From Bacillota bacterium (GTDB lineage Bacteria > Bacillota > Clostridia > Acetivibrionales > DSM-1351), in NCBI GenBank assembly GCA_023398105.1, contig JAEWST010000186.1:1-14744 (forward strand): a stretch of 14,744 bases of DNA. Reading direction: 5' to 3'. The position numbers were made by a program, and so were the translations under genes. Position 1 is the stretch's first letter. Every line of letters starts with the position of its first letter. Of the stretch, positions 1 through 7,913 are shown piece after piece. The notes under the pieces are model-generated. The model saw only the letters and a list, made by a program, of their open reading frames with translations, was not told where the DNA came from and did no database searches.

Positions 1-1
1 T

Positions 2-49
2 ATCTCCATGAGAGAAGTCTATGGATTAGATCCTGCTCAAGTAGAGTAA
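2..49 (+). CDS. 3' end of a plus-strand gene, possibly a transposase-type protein (partial)
   Basis: An open frame entering from the left edge encodes 15 residues (ISMREVYGLDPAQVE) and stops at TAA 47-49. It is convergent with the broken radical SAM gene and sits directly before a GC-rich set of hairpins, the arrangement expected for the last codons of a gene inside an insertion element. The family cannot be named from 15 residues. It could also be a chance frame, because the 5' side is outside the window. Confidence 0.3.
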   Translation: MSMREVYGLDPAQVE

Positions 50-2138
50 AAATAAGGTGGCTCTGCTCGTCCGGAATGGTGGCTCTCGCCACACCGGACA
101 GGCGGCTCCGCCCCAACGTAATATTCATTGAAGGATTGTATCGGGATAGTATCACCGCTCCACTCCCCATATACACCATGCTTTTTTAGAAGAGCAGTAA
201 CTAATTCACGTTTTTCATAGATTGGAGGATATGCCGAGATATGAAATACACAGCAATAGTTTCTCATAACTTCAAATAACGGAGCCAGATGCTCGCCAAG
301 AAGCAATCCATTAGTAACAACCGACATATCGGCTGCCGGAAACACCTCGCGTGTAACCTTAATCCATTCTGGGAGCTCAGGATTCAGCAATGGCTCACCA
401 CCCATGAGCCTTAACCTTGATACATTCCACCAAAGATCACCTAGCTTGCGTACATCCTTATGATACTGTTCCAAATCGCACATTTTAGGTTCTTTAACCA
501 AATTACAATAGTGACTACAGGCCTTACAATTTAGGTTGCAATGATCTGCAACGTGTGTCTCATAGTATTTTAAATCTGGCTTACTGACATCTACTCTAAT
601 CAGTTCGCTTGCCAAGTCACCTTTTTCAACATCTCTCATGTAATAAAACTGGTTTACTACATAGAATTCCGGAACTCCAAGTAAACGAAGCGCATTTTGT
701 ATCGCTCGATATGCATAATAAACATTAGCAATAATAATAGTGTCAATTTCTAGATTTTTATACATTCGAGTGAGGACTTCTAATGATACTATTTTCTTGT
801 TTTCTAAATACTTATCTATATTTTCCCCTGTTTCATCACAGAAAACAATAAGTTTATATTCATCACCACTTTGGTCAATTCTCTGCTTAAGGATCATTCC
901 ATGATTATTTACGCCTATAATCGCTACTTTTATTGGCTGATGAGACATAATTGATTCTAATTTATAGTTAATGGAAGCCACATCAGAATCCTGCGGTATT
1001 AATTCTCTAAGTTCTTTTATATATGTATTTGCTTCCCCGTAGCGTTTATTTTCCACTAAAAATTGCACACGAATTTTTTTGAACGATATCCATGCATCTG
1101 AAGTTTCCGTTATTGCAGCTGCGATTTCTCCAATAGCGCAATAACGCTCAACCTGCTCATCCGGCACTTCCTCACGCGAGATCAACCAATCCCTCAAAGC
1201 AACAAATATCTGGTTACGTTTTGCGATCCATTGCTCATTTTGACCGAAATGGGTACCTAATTGCGATTCTGCTGCTAATTTTCTTGAGACTGGGCACATA
1301 AGAATCTCAAATAGAATTTCAATTTTTTCGGAATCCTTAATAGTTTTTGTGAGCAATGTTTGAAGTGTTTCTTCCAGCCCGTTCATGTATAGATAGAGTA
1401 AAAACTCAATATTACGTGGGCTATCGGCTTTAATCTGCATAAGATATTTGAAAACTTGTTCATAGCAACAATTATATTGTTGAAAATTATCTAATTTTTC
1501 TGTGTTTGTGATTACTCCTGGGTTAACATATTCATAATGCAATATTTTAGAAGAAAATCCAACTCGTTGTGAGTTTTGAAATGCAGATGATACTCTTTCA
1601 AAATCATCAAAGTCTGTACAATTCCCTAGTAAATTTTTATTTTTCTCAATACATTTACTCCCTAACGTTGCCCTGTATAGCTTGCCTTCAGTAAACTTCA
1701 TAAACTCAAAGTATTCAGTGAAAAACGTGGAGAATTCTTCAGCTTTTAATACAAGCGTTTTGTCCACACTTACTGTGGAATTTTCTTCTGTGGTACCAAA
1801 CTTATTGCTACCGCAACATGCAATATCTAGATTATATTCAGACGCAAACTGCAACATCGTTTCTAGAAATGCTGGATCGTATGCATGATTGACATCAAGT
1901 GCGCACATATAATCATTTTTAGAAAATTTTCGCGGTAGAATATTTTCTATATTAGAGCTATCATTATCATAAAACACACGGATTCGGTTGTCCTTTAATG
2001 CATTTCCCTTGTATCATCTGTTGATGCACAGTCTATAAGGTAATACACAAAATCACTATATGATTGCCTAAGCACGCTATCGACTGTTCGACTCAACATT
2101 TTTTTGGAGTTATGGGTTGTTGTAATTATATATATCAT
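37..2138 (-). pseudogene. Broken fusion gene: GT2 glycosyltransferase / helical region / Rossmann domain / radical SAM
   Basis: The gene starts at ATG 2138 behind an AGAGGA ribosome site, with a typical GT2 N-terminus (MIYIITTTHNSKKML, then DCASTDDTRE). The frame ends at TAA 1995-1997 after 47 codons. One frame over, homology continues at once (NALKDNRIRVFYDND) and stays open to position 37. Adding one A to the run GGGAAA (2003-2008) would join the two parts. The joined protein has a GT2 domain, a helical region (about 1150-1000 on the DNA), a Rossmann-like domain (VAIIGVNNHG, about 930-640) and a radical SAM domain with CNLNCKAC (CX3CX2C) and a GGEP motif. The normal radical SAM C-terminus is missing: the last ~25 residues come from the adjoining repeat DNA. 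The GT2 metal site is also altered (LDVNHAYD where the neighbour has LDADDEYD). It probably once transferred and modified a sugar or glycan unit; now it is most likely inactive. Alternatives are phase variation in the short run or a sequencing error. Confidence 0.8.
69..112. repeat. Two adjacent GC-rich hairpins at the element end
   Basis: The first hairpin pairs GTCCGG (69-74) with CCGGAC (94-99) and, inside it, GTGGC (79-83) with GCCAC (88-92) around the loop TCTC. The second pairs GGCG (101-104) with CGCC (109-112) around a tight loop. On either strand there is no T-run after them, so they do not look like an intrinsic terminator. Structured ends of this kind are known from IS200/IS605-type elements and, in TnpB loci, from the guide RNA scaffold that overlaps the right end; the assignment here is only a hypothesis. 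Confidence 0.5.
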
Positions 2139-2183
2139 TTCATCTTCCTCTTTCTAGAAAGGCTATTTCTAACTGATATACTT

Positions 2184-2219
2184 ATTATAGCTCAACATGA
2201 GCCTTAACCTTGTCTTAAC
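2184..2219 (-). promoter_or_regulatory. Candidate promoter: TATAAT box with upstream 11-bp-spaced direct repeat
   Basis: In the only sizeable gap of the window (2139-2264), the minus strand carries a perfect TATAAT at 2189-2184. There is no good TTGACA at 16-18 bases upstream. Instead two copies of GTTAAG lie at 2219-2214 and 2208-2203, exactly 11 bases apart, covering the place of the -35 box. Direct repeats with one helical turn spacing that replace the -35 are typical of sites for OmpR/PhoB-family response regulators. The predicted start, near 2177, would leave a leader of about 40 bases before ATG 2138. No regulator is encoded in the window. Confidence 0.4.
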
Positions 2220-2264
2220 GGTTACTACAATAGATGTACTTATCAGGTTTTTATGAAATAGCTA

Positions 2265-3959
2265 TCATACACTTTTTCGCAATTTCTTCCTAAATTCCGC
2301 AAAGTCACTATCGTTAGGTAAGAGTGATTCATATTCATCAAATTCTTGGGTTGCGTCTTCAAGGCGAGATTCATTTATAAAATAGGATATCATCATTTTC
2401 TTAAAGTATATAAACGCGTCCATATTTTCCGCAAAAGCAGAAAGATTTTGTCCTAGCATAATATAAGATTCCAAATCAGCGTTATTAATATACACATTAT
2501 CTATAGATATAAAAACATCAAATGCTTGAGATATATTATTTCTCATAACTAAACGGACTGGAATATTGAAAACACGCGCTAAATTGGAGCTTAGATTCTC
2601 CAATAATGGATATTTTGACAGTAATTTGATAATTTGCTCATCAACTTGTAATACCTTACTAGAAACAGGTCTTTTTTTTTGAACTTCTATTAAAAAGTTG
2701 AAAAATTCATCATCAGGAATATTCAAATATGATAATGCAACAAGCTCCAATTCTGTTACTAAATGGTTGTCCTTATTATGCTTTTTGTTCCATATATTAA
2801 GGTTTTTTAATACTTTAGAATAATCCTTATTAATTAGACATTCAACCTGCTCAGGCATATTCATTATCAAGTACTCGAAACAATTATCGCTAATTGATTT
2901 TTGAAAATCTATATACATCAAATCAATAATTTCTGCAATTAAGTGTGCACCCTGTGAGTCACTTGCACCATTTTGAGTGATCATGTATTTTAGAATATCT
3001 TTACGTAACAATTTAAACTGAAACAAATCATTATTATTAAGAACGTAAATCAGCGTTGTTTTCATATACTTGCTTATAAACGCTTCCCGAATAAATTGCA
3101 TTTTTTCTAATATTGGCAGATTAGAATTAACTAATACATTCAAAGTATCCTTAGTTGCATTATAATAAACTGCATATAAAAAATTTAGATTTCCTAAGCT
3201 AACTTCTCCATAAGGTTTTAGCAGGTCAAGTGCAGCCTCATGAAGTATGATATCACACTTTATACGATCAGGATGAAAATTATAAGAATTGGATTTTTCT
3301 GAAATATAATATTTGTGCAAGGATTTTGCTAAAATGCCTGCTCGATTAGCCCCTTTTAAAGCACATATAGTAAAAAATGTATCATTTCCATATGCTCGTG
3401 GTATTGGATCATTAGGATCAATACCTAAAAATGTCTTTTTTGTCATTTTACCTTTATATAATTTACCCCATATAGTCCTTATAAATTGATGGTATAATGG
3501 CAAGTTGTCTGCAAAGCCATTTCCTTGTAGTATCAGATTTTGGGATAAGAGTCGATGCCCGACTATTTTATTGTCGCCAGCTTTAATGAAATCACTTCCA
3601 CAAGCTGCCATATCCAGGTCATGTTCATTCATAAATGCAAGCATTTCTTCCAAAAAGGTTACATCATACTCATCGTCAGCATCAAGTGTACAATAAAAAT
3701 CCTCATCGTCTATGTCATGGGCAAGTGTTATAATTCTAAAATTTTTGTCCCAAACATGATTCTTTTCATTATAAAATGGTACAATACGTTTATCAGCCTT
3801 TGCGTATTCTTCAACAATTTTTCGTGTTTTGCCATTATCGGTAGAGCCATTATCGCACAAGTAAAATTGAAATTCACCATATGTCTGGTTTAATATACTT
3901 TCTACAGCACGCTTTAGTGTTTTCTCTGCATTATAAGCAATTGTTAGTATATAAATCAT
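2265..3959 (-). CDS. Family 2 glycosyltransferase with long helical C-terminal region
   Basis: A 564-aa protein starting with MIYILTIAYN. The GT-A fold markers are DNGSTD (residues 36-41, nucleotide-sugar binding) and DADD (93-96, the DxD metal site), followed by a GND motif in the acceptor region (around 205). This predicts transfer of a sugar from a nucleotide-sugar to a glycan acceptor at the cytoplasmic face; donor and acceptor are unknown. From about residue 265 the protein is predicted to be helical, ending in a TPR-like segment (AFIYFKKM...RLEDA). A very similar segment follows the GT domain of the downstream pseudogene, so the two are related. The frame is open up to 3989, but ATG 3959 is chosen because the family begins at MIYI and an AGGAT site (3969-3973) lies 9 bases upstream. 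It starts 7 bases after the stop of the pyruvyl transferase-like gene, so it belongs to the same operon. Confidence 0.88.
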   Translation of the reverse strand: MIYILTIAYNAEKTLKRAVESILNQTYGEFQFYLCDNGSTDNGKTRKIVEEYAKADKRIVPFYNEKNHVWDKNFRIITLAHDIDDEDFYCTLDADDEYDVTFLEEMLAFMNEHDLDMAACGSDFIKAGDNKIVGHRLLSQNLILQGNGFADNLPLYHQFIRTIWGKLYKGKMTKKTFLGIDPNDPIPRAYGNDTFFTICALKGANRAGILAKSLHKYYISEKSNSYNFHPDRIKCDIILHEAALDLLKPYGEVSLGNLNFLYAVYYNATKDTLNVLVNSNLPILEKMQFIREAFISKYMKTTLIYVLNNNDLFQFKLLRKDILKYMITQNGASDSQGAHLIAEIIDLMYIDFQKSISDNCFEYLIMNMPEQVECLINKDYSKVLKNLNIWNKKHNKDNHLVTELELVALSYLNIPDDEFFNFLIEVQKKRPVSSKVLQVDEQIIKLLSKYPLLENLSSNLARVFNIPVRLVMRNNISQAFDVFISIDNVYINNADLESYIMLGQNLSAFAENMDAFIYFKKMMISYFINESRLEDATQEFDEYESLLPNDSDFAEFRKKLRKSV

Positions 3960-3966
3960 TCTGCAA

Positions 3967-5295
3967 TTATCCTCTCTTCCCAATATCATTTTCAGTTATA
4001 AAACAATCGGATGTCATGCAATAGCGACTTTTATCAATATTAAGATTATTAAAAAGCTGTAGTGCTGCACCTGCTGCTCCTACCGAACAAACTACTACAC
4101 ATATGTCTATATATTCTATAATTTTATTTGGGTGTTGAAAATTAAGTCCAAAAAGTTCACCTTCTCGAAAGCTATCAAATACAGCCACTAATTTTGCATT
4201 AGGGTAATTTGATTCTATATGATTCTTCCAGTATAGTGAATTATTCTCGCTAGCACCCCAAAGTGCATATTTTATAGTGGTATTATTATTCCAAAATTTT
4301 GCTGCATATTCATCAAATTTATGCCCATTTTTATGTGTTATTTTATGTGATTCTCTATACTCTGTAGTAATTATACGTTGTTTAAAAAAGTCTGTTAATT
4401 CTTGCTCCATTCTTTCTAAAACAACCTTGTCAATATTATTTTGAATCCGTCCTAAAGCATGTCGAATAAGCAGTTCTTTTACTTTTTCAAAATCATGAAC
4501 ATTAGGGTTCCAATCAATTCTATGGTAGTTATCTTTGTCATAAATAGAAATATATTTCTCAATAAAAGAAAATCTTCCGTCTACATTATCTTTTGCTAAG
4601 ACGACAGGGATACCATATGCAGCTAGCGGAAGCGCAACATGTAAACGTGAAGTAATAGCTATTTTCGCATTTTTTTTGTAATAATCATATTTAGTTTTTA
4701 CAAAATTAAAAATTTTACGATAGTCTGTTATATCAGCGTCACTGAAATGATATTGTTGTGTAGAAAATTCACAATCATTGAGCAATGTATCCGGTATTAA
4801 GGGTAATAAAGCTTTGGGGGCATCTACTAAAACAACTTTTTTACCAGAATCACCTGAATATTTTGGAAACACTGCAGTCATGCACCCATTAATATAGGCG
4901 GGTATAGAATATTTTTTCATTATGTTGTAAGTTATTTCATCTCTGCACCCTACCGGTGAATGTTTAAGAAGATATTTGAAATTGTACTCATTACTAAGAA
5001 ATTCATCTAAATCCATAAATTTATCTATTGTTGATAACGTCACACAAAAGAAAACAGGTTTGATTTTCTCTGAAATAGCAATTTTTCCATTCACTACAAA
5101 ATCAATAATTGAATAGCAAAATGGAAAAATCACTTCCTCTCCATTGTAATTCTCTAATTCTTTAAAACCTAAATAAACAATTTCATCAGGTGATATATCC
5201 AGCAGGCTATATAAATAATCCGTTGCCAAAAATTGCAAATAATCACCAATATTTATATTATTCCTGCCTGTATCGCAAAAATTGGCGTATTTCAT
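3967..5295 (-). CDS. Polysaccharide pyruvyl transferase-like protein with C-terminal Rossmann-like domain
   Basis: A 442-aa protein. Residues 1-310 carry the marks of the polysaccharide pyruvyl transferase family: NIGD near the N-terminus (15-18), GCRDE (116-120), and the highly characteristic ITSRLHVALPLAAYGIPVV block (214-232) with RLH at 217-219. Family members add a pyruvate ketal from phosphoenolpyruvate to a sugar, or act in related glycan reactions. After a linker, residues 340-440 form a second domain starting KYALWGASENNS, resembling the nucleotide-binding modules elsewhere in this cluster; such a tail is not part of the usual enzyme. The frame is open to 5319, but ATG 5295 has an AAGGAG site (5302-5307) 6 bases upstream and begins MKYANF, so it is preferred. 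It follows paralog P6 by 10 bases. The exact sugar substrate cannot be read from the sequence. Confidence 0.82.
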   Translation of the reverse strand: MKYANFCDTGRNNINIGDYLQFLATDYLYSLLDISPDEIVYLGFKELENYNGEEVIFPFCYSIIDFVVNGKIAISEKIKPVFFCVTLSTIDKFMDLDEFLSNEYNFKYLLKHSPVGCRDEITYNIMKKYSIPAYINGCMTAVFPKYSGDSGKKVVLVDAPKALLPLIPDTLLNDCEFSTQQYHFSDADITDYRKIFNFVKTKYDYYKKNAKIAITSRLHVALPLAAYGIPVVLAKDNVDGRFSFIEKYISIYDKDNYHRIDWNPNVHDFEKVKELLIRHALGRIQNNIDKVVLERMEQELTDFFKQRIITTEYRESHKITHKNGHKFDEYAAKFWNNNTTIKYALWGASENNSLYWKNHIESNYPNAKLVAVFDSFREGELFGLNFQHPNKIIEYIDICVVVCSVGAAGAALQLFNNLNIDKSRYCMTSDCFITENDIGKRG

Positions 5296-5305
5296 CTTGC
5301 ACTCC

Positions 5306-6154
5306 TTATTTTTTCTCAAATAGATAGATTGTATCTGTGCTATCCAATGGATCTGATTCTTTTTTGTCTAATCTGAATCCCCCATCATCAAGTAATTGAA
5401 TAATTTTCAATTCAGACAAATCACTGAGGTATCCTGAGGTACGTCGGCCAGTTATATTGGGGAATTTATCGACAGTCATATAAGATATAATAATCATGTT
5501 TGCAGTTTTTTCACAAACATGCTTTATTAAGTCTTCAGCTGTTATCAAAAATTCCAGCACTCCATTAAGAACGGCAACATCTGCTTTTAAATCAGGAAAA
5601 TTACCATTGTTTAAATCACATACTATTGTATCGTCAAATCGCTTCATGTAATCAACTGGATAATATTTTACATCCTTCGACAGAAAAGTCTTTAAATACA
5701 TTTGTCCAGCACCATAATCTACAATTGACTTTATATTTTCATCAATCCATTTTGAAAACAGTTCAACACTAGGCTTCATTAAATCCCAGTTAATATTATC
5801 CTCCAAATCTCTCCAAATGATATTTTGTGGGATAAATAAAGTATATGGAATAATTTGGCTTTCACTAAAACCATATTCTATCAATTTAGTTTTAATTTCA
5901 TCAAAATATATATTTGTTGAAACTATAATATTCGCATTCGTATAGTCGTTTTTTAAGCTTTCAGGTGTCACAACTGGTTTGTTGACTAACTTTTGCTTTT
6001 CTATGGCATTTCTGTCCACGAAGGTATATTCAATTCGTTGTAAATCCAGCCAATGTGAAATTTCCATACCAATAGTTCCCATTCCATATAAGATAAGTGG
6101 TTTCATAGTTAATTTTTTTTTCAATTTTTCTATATCTTCAACTTTAATAACCAT
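5306..6154 (-). CDS. P6: Rossmann / methyltransferase-like two-domain paralog
   Basis: Sixth and last copy of the paralogous family (282 aa, start MVIKVEDIEK; site TGGAGA upstream). The N-terminal domain (about 18-110) has the nucleotide-binding turn GMGTIG (24-29) and an acidic residue after the second strand (VDRN). The C-terminal domain (about 138-282) resembles a class I SAM-dependent methyltransferase: motif I VDYGAG, an acidic residue in PVDY, CDLN before the pocket, and LNGVLEFL at the motif IV position. Here motif I is intact, so this copy could bind SAM. The tail has the family-wide GRRxSGY..DLS signature. The role is unknown; modifying a glycan unit or a carrier-bound acid fits the setting. 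It lies 20 bases after P5 and 10 bases before the pyruvyl transferase-like gene. Confidence 0.8.
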   Translation of the reverse strand: MVIKVEDIEKLKKKLTMKPLILYGMGTIGMEISHWLDLQRIEYTFVDRNAIEKQKLVNKPVVTPESLKNDYTNANIIVSTNIYFDEIKTKLIEYGFSESQIIPYTLFIPQNIIWRDLEDNINWDLMKPSVELFSKWIDENIKSIVDYGAGQMYLKTFLSKDVKYYPVDYMKRFDDTIVCDLNNGNFPDLKADVAVLNGVLEFLITAEDLIKHVCEKTANMIIISYMTVDKFPNITGRRTSGYLSDLSELKIIQLLDDGGFRLDKKESDPLDSTDTIYLFEKK

Positions 6155-6174
6155 ACGATTTCTCCAATTAAAAG

Positions 6175-7023
6175 TTACTTTTTTCGATCAAATAAATAAA
6201 CTGTATGTACTTCATCAAAAGGATCAACTGCCTTCTTTTTAAGCAAAAAACCTTTTTCAAATAGCATATTTACCAGCTGATCCTCTGTAAAATCATTGAC
6301 ATAGTTTATACTTCTTCTAAATCTACTATCGGATAATTTTTCTAGTGTCACATATGACAGTATAATTGATTTTAGAGTTGAATTACAAATATGCTCAATA
6401 AGTTCTTCTGGGTTTTCAAAACTCATCAATACCGCTAAACATGATGACACATCCGCTTGAAAAGAATAATTAACATTGCCAAAGTCAGCAACGAGCATAT
6501 TCTTATGGTACTGGATGTAATCTGGCGAATAATATATAGTATTGGCTGGTAAAAACTCTTTCAAAAAATTCCTTTCCACACTATAATCAAAAACTGATTT
6601 AGCTGATTTATCAACCCAGCCGGCAAAAATCTTAGCTCTTTCTTTTACTGCGTTCCAATCGGCACATTTCTCCAATTCTTTCCACCCTATTTTCGAGGGC
6701 CAAAAAAATAAATAAGACATTATGTTGTTGTCATCAAATCCTATTTTCATTAAATTTACTTTGATTTCTTCATAATAATTGATTGACGCTATGACGACAT
6801 TTGCATTTGAATAATCTTTAATAAGTTGATTTGGTAAGATGACTTCTTGATTGGTTTCTTTTTTCATATTATTTGCATTAATATCACAAAAAGCATACGT
6901 TATTTCATTCAAATCACACCATTCTGCTATAAGCTTACCTACATACCCCATACCATATATAACAAGTGGGCGTAATTTTATTCTGTTTATTAGTTCTTCT
7001 GGACTTTTTGGAAATAGCTTCAT
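6175..7023 (-). CDS. P5: diverged Rossmann / methyltransferase-like paralog
   Basis: Fifth copy of the family, 282 aa, beginning MKLFPKSPEE one base after the stop of P4 (TAAAATG) with only a weak ribosome site, so translation is probably coupled. The N-terminal turn GMGYVG is intact (24-29). The methyltransferase half is the most eroded of the six: motif I reads FDYSVERN in place of DYGAGxM, the second acidic motif is YSPDY, and CDxN has become ADFG. The GRR signature is reduced to FRRS. SAM binding therefore looks doubtful, and this copy may be structural, a pseudo-enzyme or a partner of another copy. The frame is intact and codon use looks like that of its neighbours. Confidence 0.78.
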   Translation of the reverse strand: MKLFPKSPEELINRIKLRPLVIYGMGYVGKLIAEWCDLNEITYAFCDINANNMKKETNQEVILPNQLIKDYSNANVVIASINYYEEIKVNLMKIGFDDNNIMSYLFFWPSKIGWKELEKCADWNAVKERAKIFAGWVDKSAKSVFDYSVERNFLKEFLPANTIYYSPDYIQYHKNMLVADFGNVNYSFQADVSSCLAVLMSFENPEELIEHICNSTLKSIILSYVTLEKLSDSRFRRSINYVNDFTEDQLVNMLFEKGFLLKKKAVDPFDEVHTVYLFDRKK

Positions 7024-7024
7024 T

Positions 7025-7897
7025 TTATTTCACCACTTTCTTAAATAAGAAGAAAGTCATGGTACTATTACCAGCTGTATGTTCTTTTCTATCTTCAACT
7101 TCAAACTGATTCAAAGAAAACATATCCAAAATTTCTTGTTCTGTAAAATCATCGCACATACCTGAGCGACGTCTGGCACCAACATCAGGAAACCCCTCTA
7201 TTGTTATTACGGAAATAATAATAGTGCATTCAGTGTGGCTGCATATATGAGCAACGAATTCTTTTGCTGGTTTAATGTACATCAACATTGCGAAGCAGGC
7301 AGAGAGCTCTGCATAAAGATTCGGAAATGGATCTTTATTAAAATCACATACAATAGTATTTTCGCCTCTATAGTAATAGTCAATTGGATAATAACGAACA
7401 TTAGATGGAAGATATTCTTTCATGATAAGATTTTCTCCTGCACTGTAATCCACCACCGTTTTTACATCATTTGGAATCCACTTCCATTCTGAAATCATCT
7501 CATATCTCTCATACATACGTTTCCAATCTACAAGCCCATTGTCCTCAAGTTCTTTCAATGATACTTCATCTGGCATGAACAAATAACAAGGAAAAATCCG
7601 TTTTTTATCAATCCCAATTTTTAACAATTCTTCGGTGATTTCTTTGTTATATACAATTGAAGAAACAACAATATTAGCGTTTTTATATTCATTGGTAATA
7701 CTTTCTGGTGTTATAACTTTCTTTTCAGTAGTTGTTTGTAAATCATGTGCACTTTTGTCTGAAAATATATAGTCAATACCATGTTCATCACACCATTTTG
7801 ATATGCGAAGTCCGGTATCTCCCATTCCATATAAAATAAGTGGCTTTGACTTTAAAAAATCAGCAAGTTCTTCTGGGTTATTCGGTTTAATTATCAT
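7025..7897 (-). CDS. P4: Rossmann / methyltransferase-like paralog, recent duplicate of P3
   Basis: A 290-aa copy starting MIIKPNNPEE. The frame is open to 7999, inside P3, but ATG 7897 has AGGAG (7903-7907) five bases upstream and matches the start of P2 and P3, so it is preferred. The N-terminal turn is GMGDTG with SDK after the second strand. Motif I is partly changed (VDYSAGEN, Gly to Ser), while PIDY and CDFN remain. It matches P3 almost continuously, including WCDEHGIDYIFSD, EITEELL and EWxWIPNDVKTV, and DNA identity is also high (compare 7635-7680 with 8521-8566). P3 and P4 are thus a fairly recent tandem duplication. The biochemical role is unknown. Confidence 0.8.
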   Translation of the reverse strand: MIIKPNNPEELADFLKSKPLILYGMGDTGLRISKWCDEHGIDYIFSDKSAHDLQTTTEKKVITPESITNEYKNANIVVSSIVYNKEITEELLKIGIDKKRIFPCYLFMPDEVSLKELEDNGLVDWKRMYERYEMISEWKWIPNDVKTVVDYSAGENLIMKEYLPSNVRYYPIDYYYRGENTIVCDFNKDPFPNLYAELSACFAMLMYIKPAKEFVAHICSHTECTIIISVITIEGFPDVGARRRSGMCDDFTEQEILDMFSLNQFEVEDRKEHTAGNSTMTFFLFKKVVK

Positions 7898-7913
7898 TTG
7901 ATCTCCTATTTTT

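Larger units (their letters stand above)
1..114 (+). mobile_element. Probable end of an insertion element (IS200/IS605- or IS607-like?), truncating a radical SAM gene
   Basis: From about position 56 the sequence becomes GC-rich and structured, unlike the AT-rich DNA to its right. It contains three near-identical 9-mers (GGTGGCTCT at 56-64 and 78-86, GGCGGCTCC at 101-109) and two hairpins. The minus-strand radical SAM protein reads normally down to about 115-120, then runs into a tail of no recognisable origin (EPPVRCGESHHSGRAEPP) that translates this repeat region, and stops at 37-39. That is the signature of an insertion boundary near 112-117. No target duplication can be tested because the other end is absent. 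Element family is inference: hairpin ends after a plus-strand coding end suit TnpB-carrying elements but do not prove it. Confidence 0.42.

Noticed and set aside
56..109. CRISPR-like repeats
   Set aside because: Only three 9-base units with 13-14-base spacing and no longer conserved repeat; better explained as hairpin arms of an element end.
2001..2008. Programmed -1 ribosomal frameshift joining the two parts of the GT-radical SAM gene
   Set aside because: The run GGGAAA is not a standard X XXY YYZ slippery heptamer in the right frame and no clear downstream structure is visible; a one-base deletion is simpler.
2220..2264. Intrinsic terminator after the GT2 gene
   Set aside because: The small TATGA/TCATA inverted repeat has a weak 5-bp AT stem and is followed by A residues, not a T-run.
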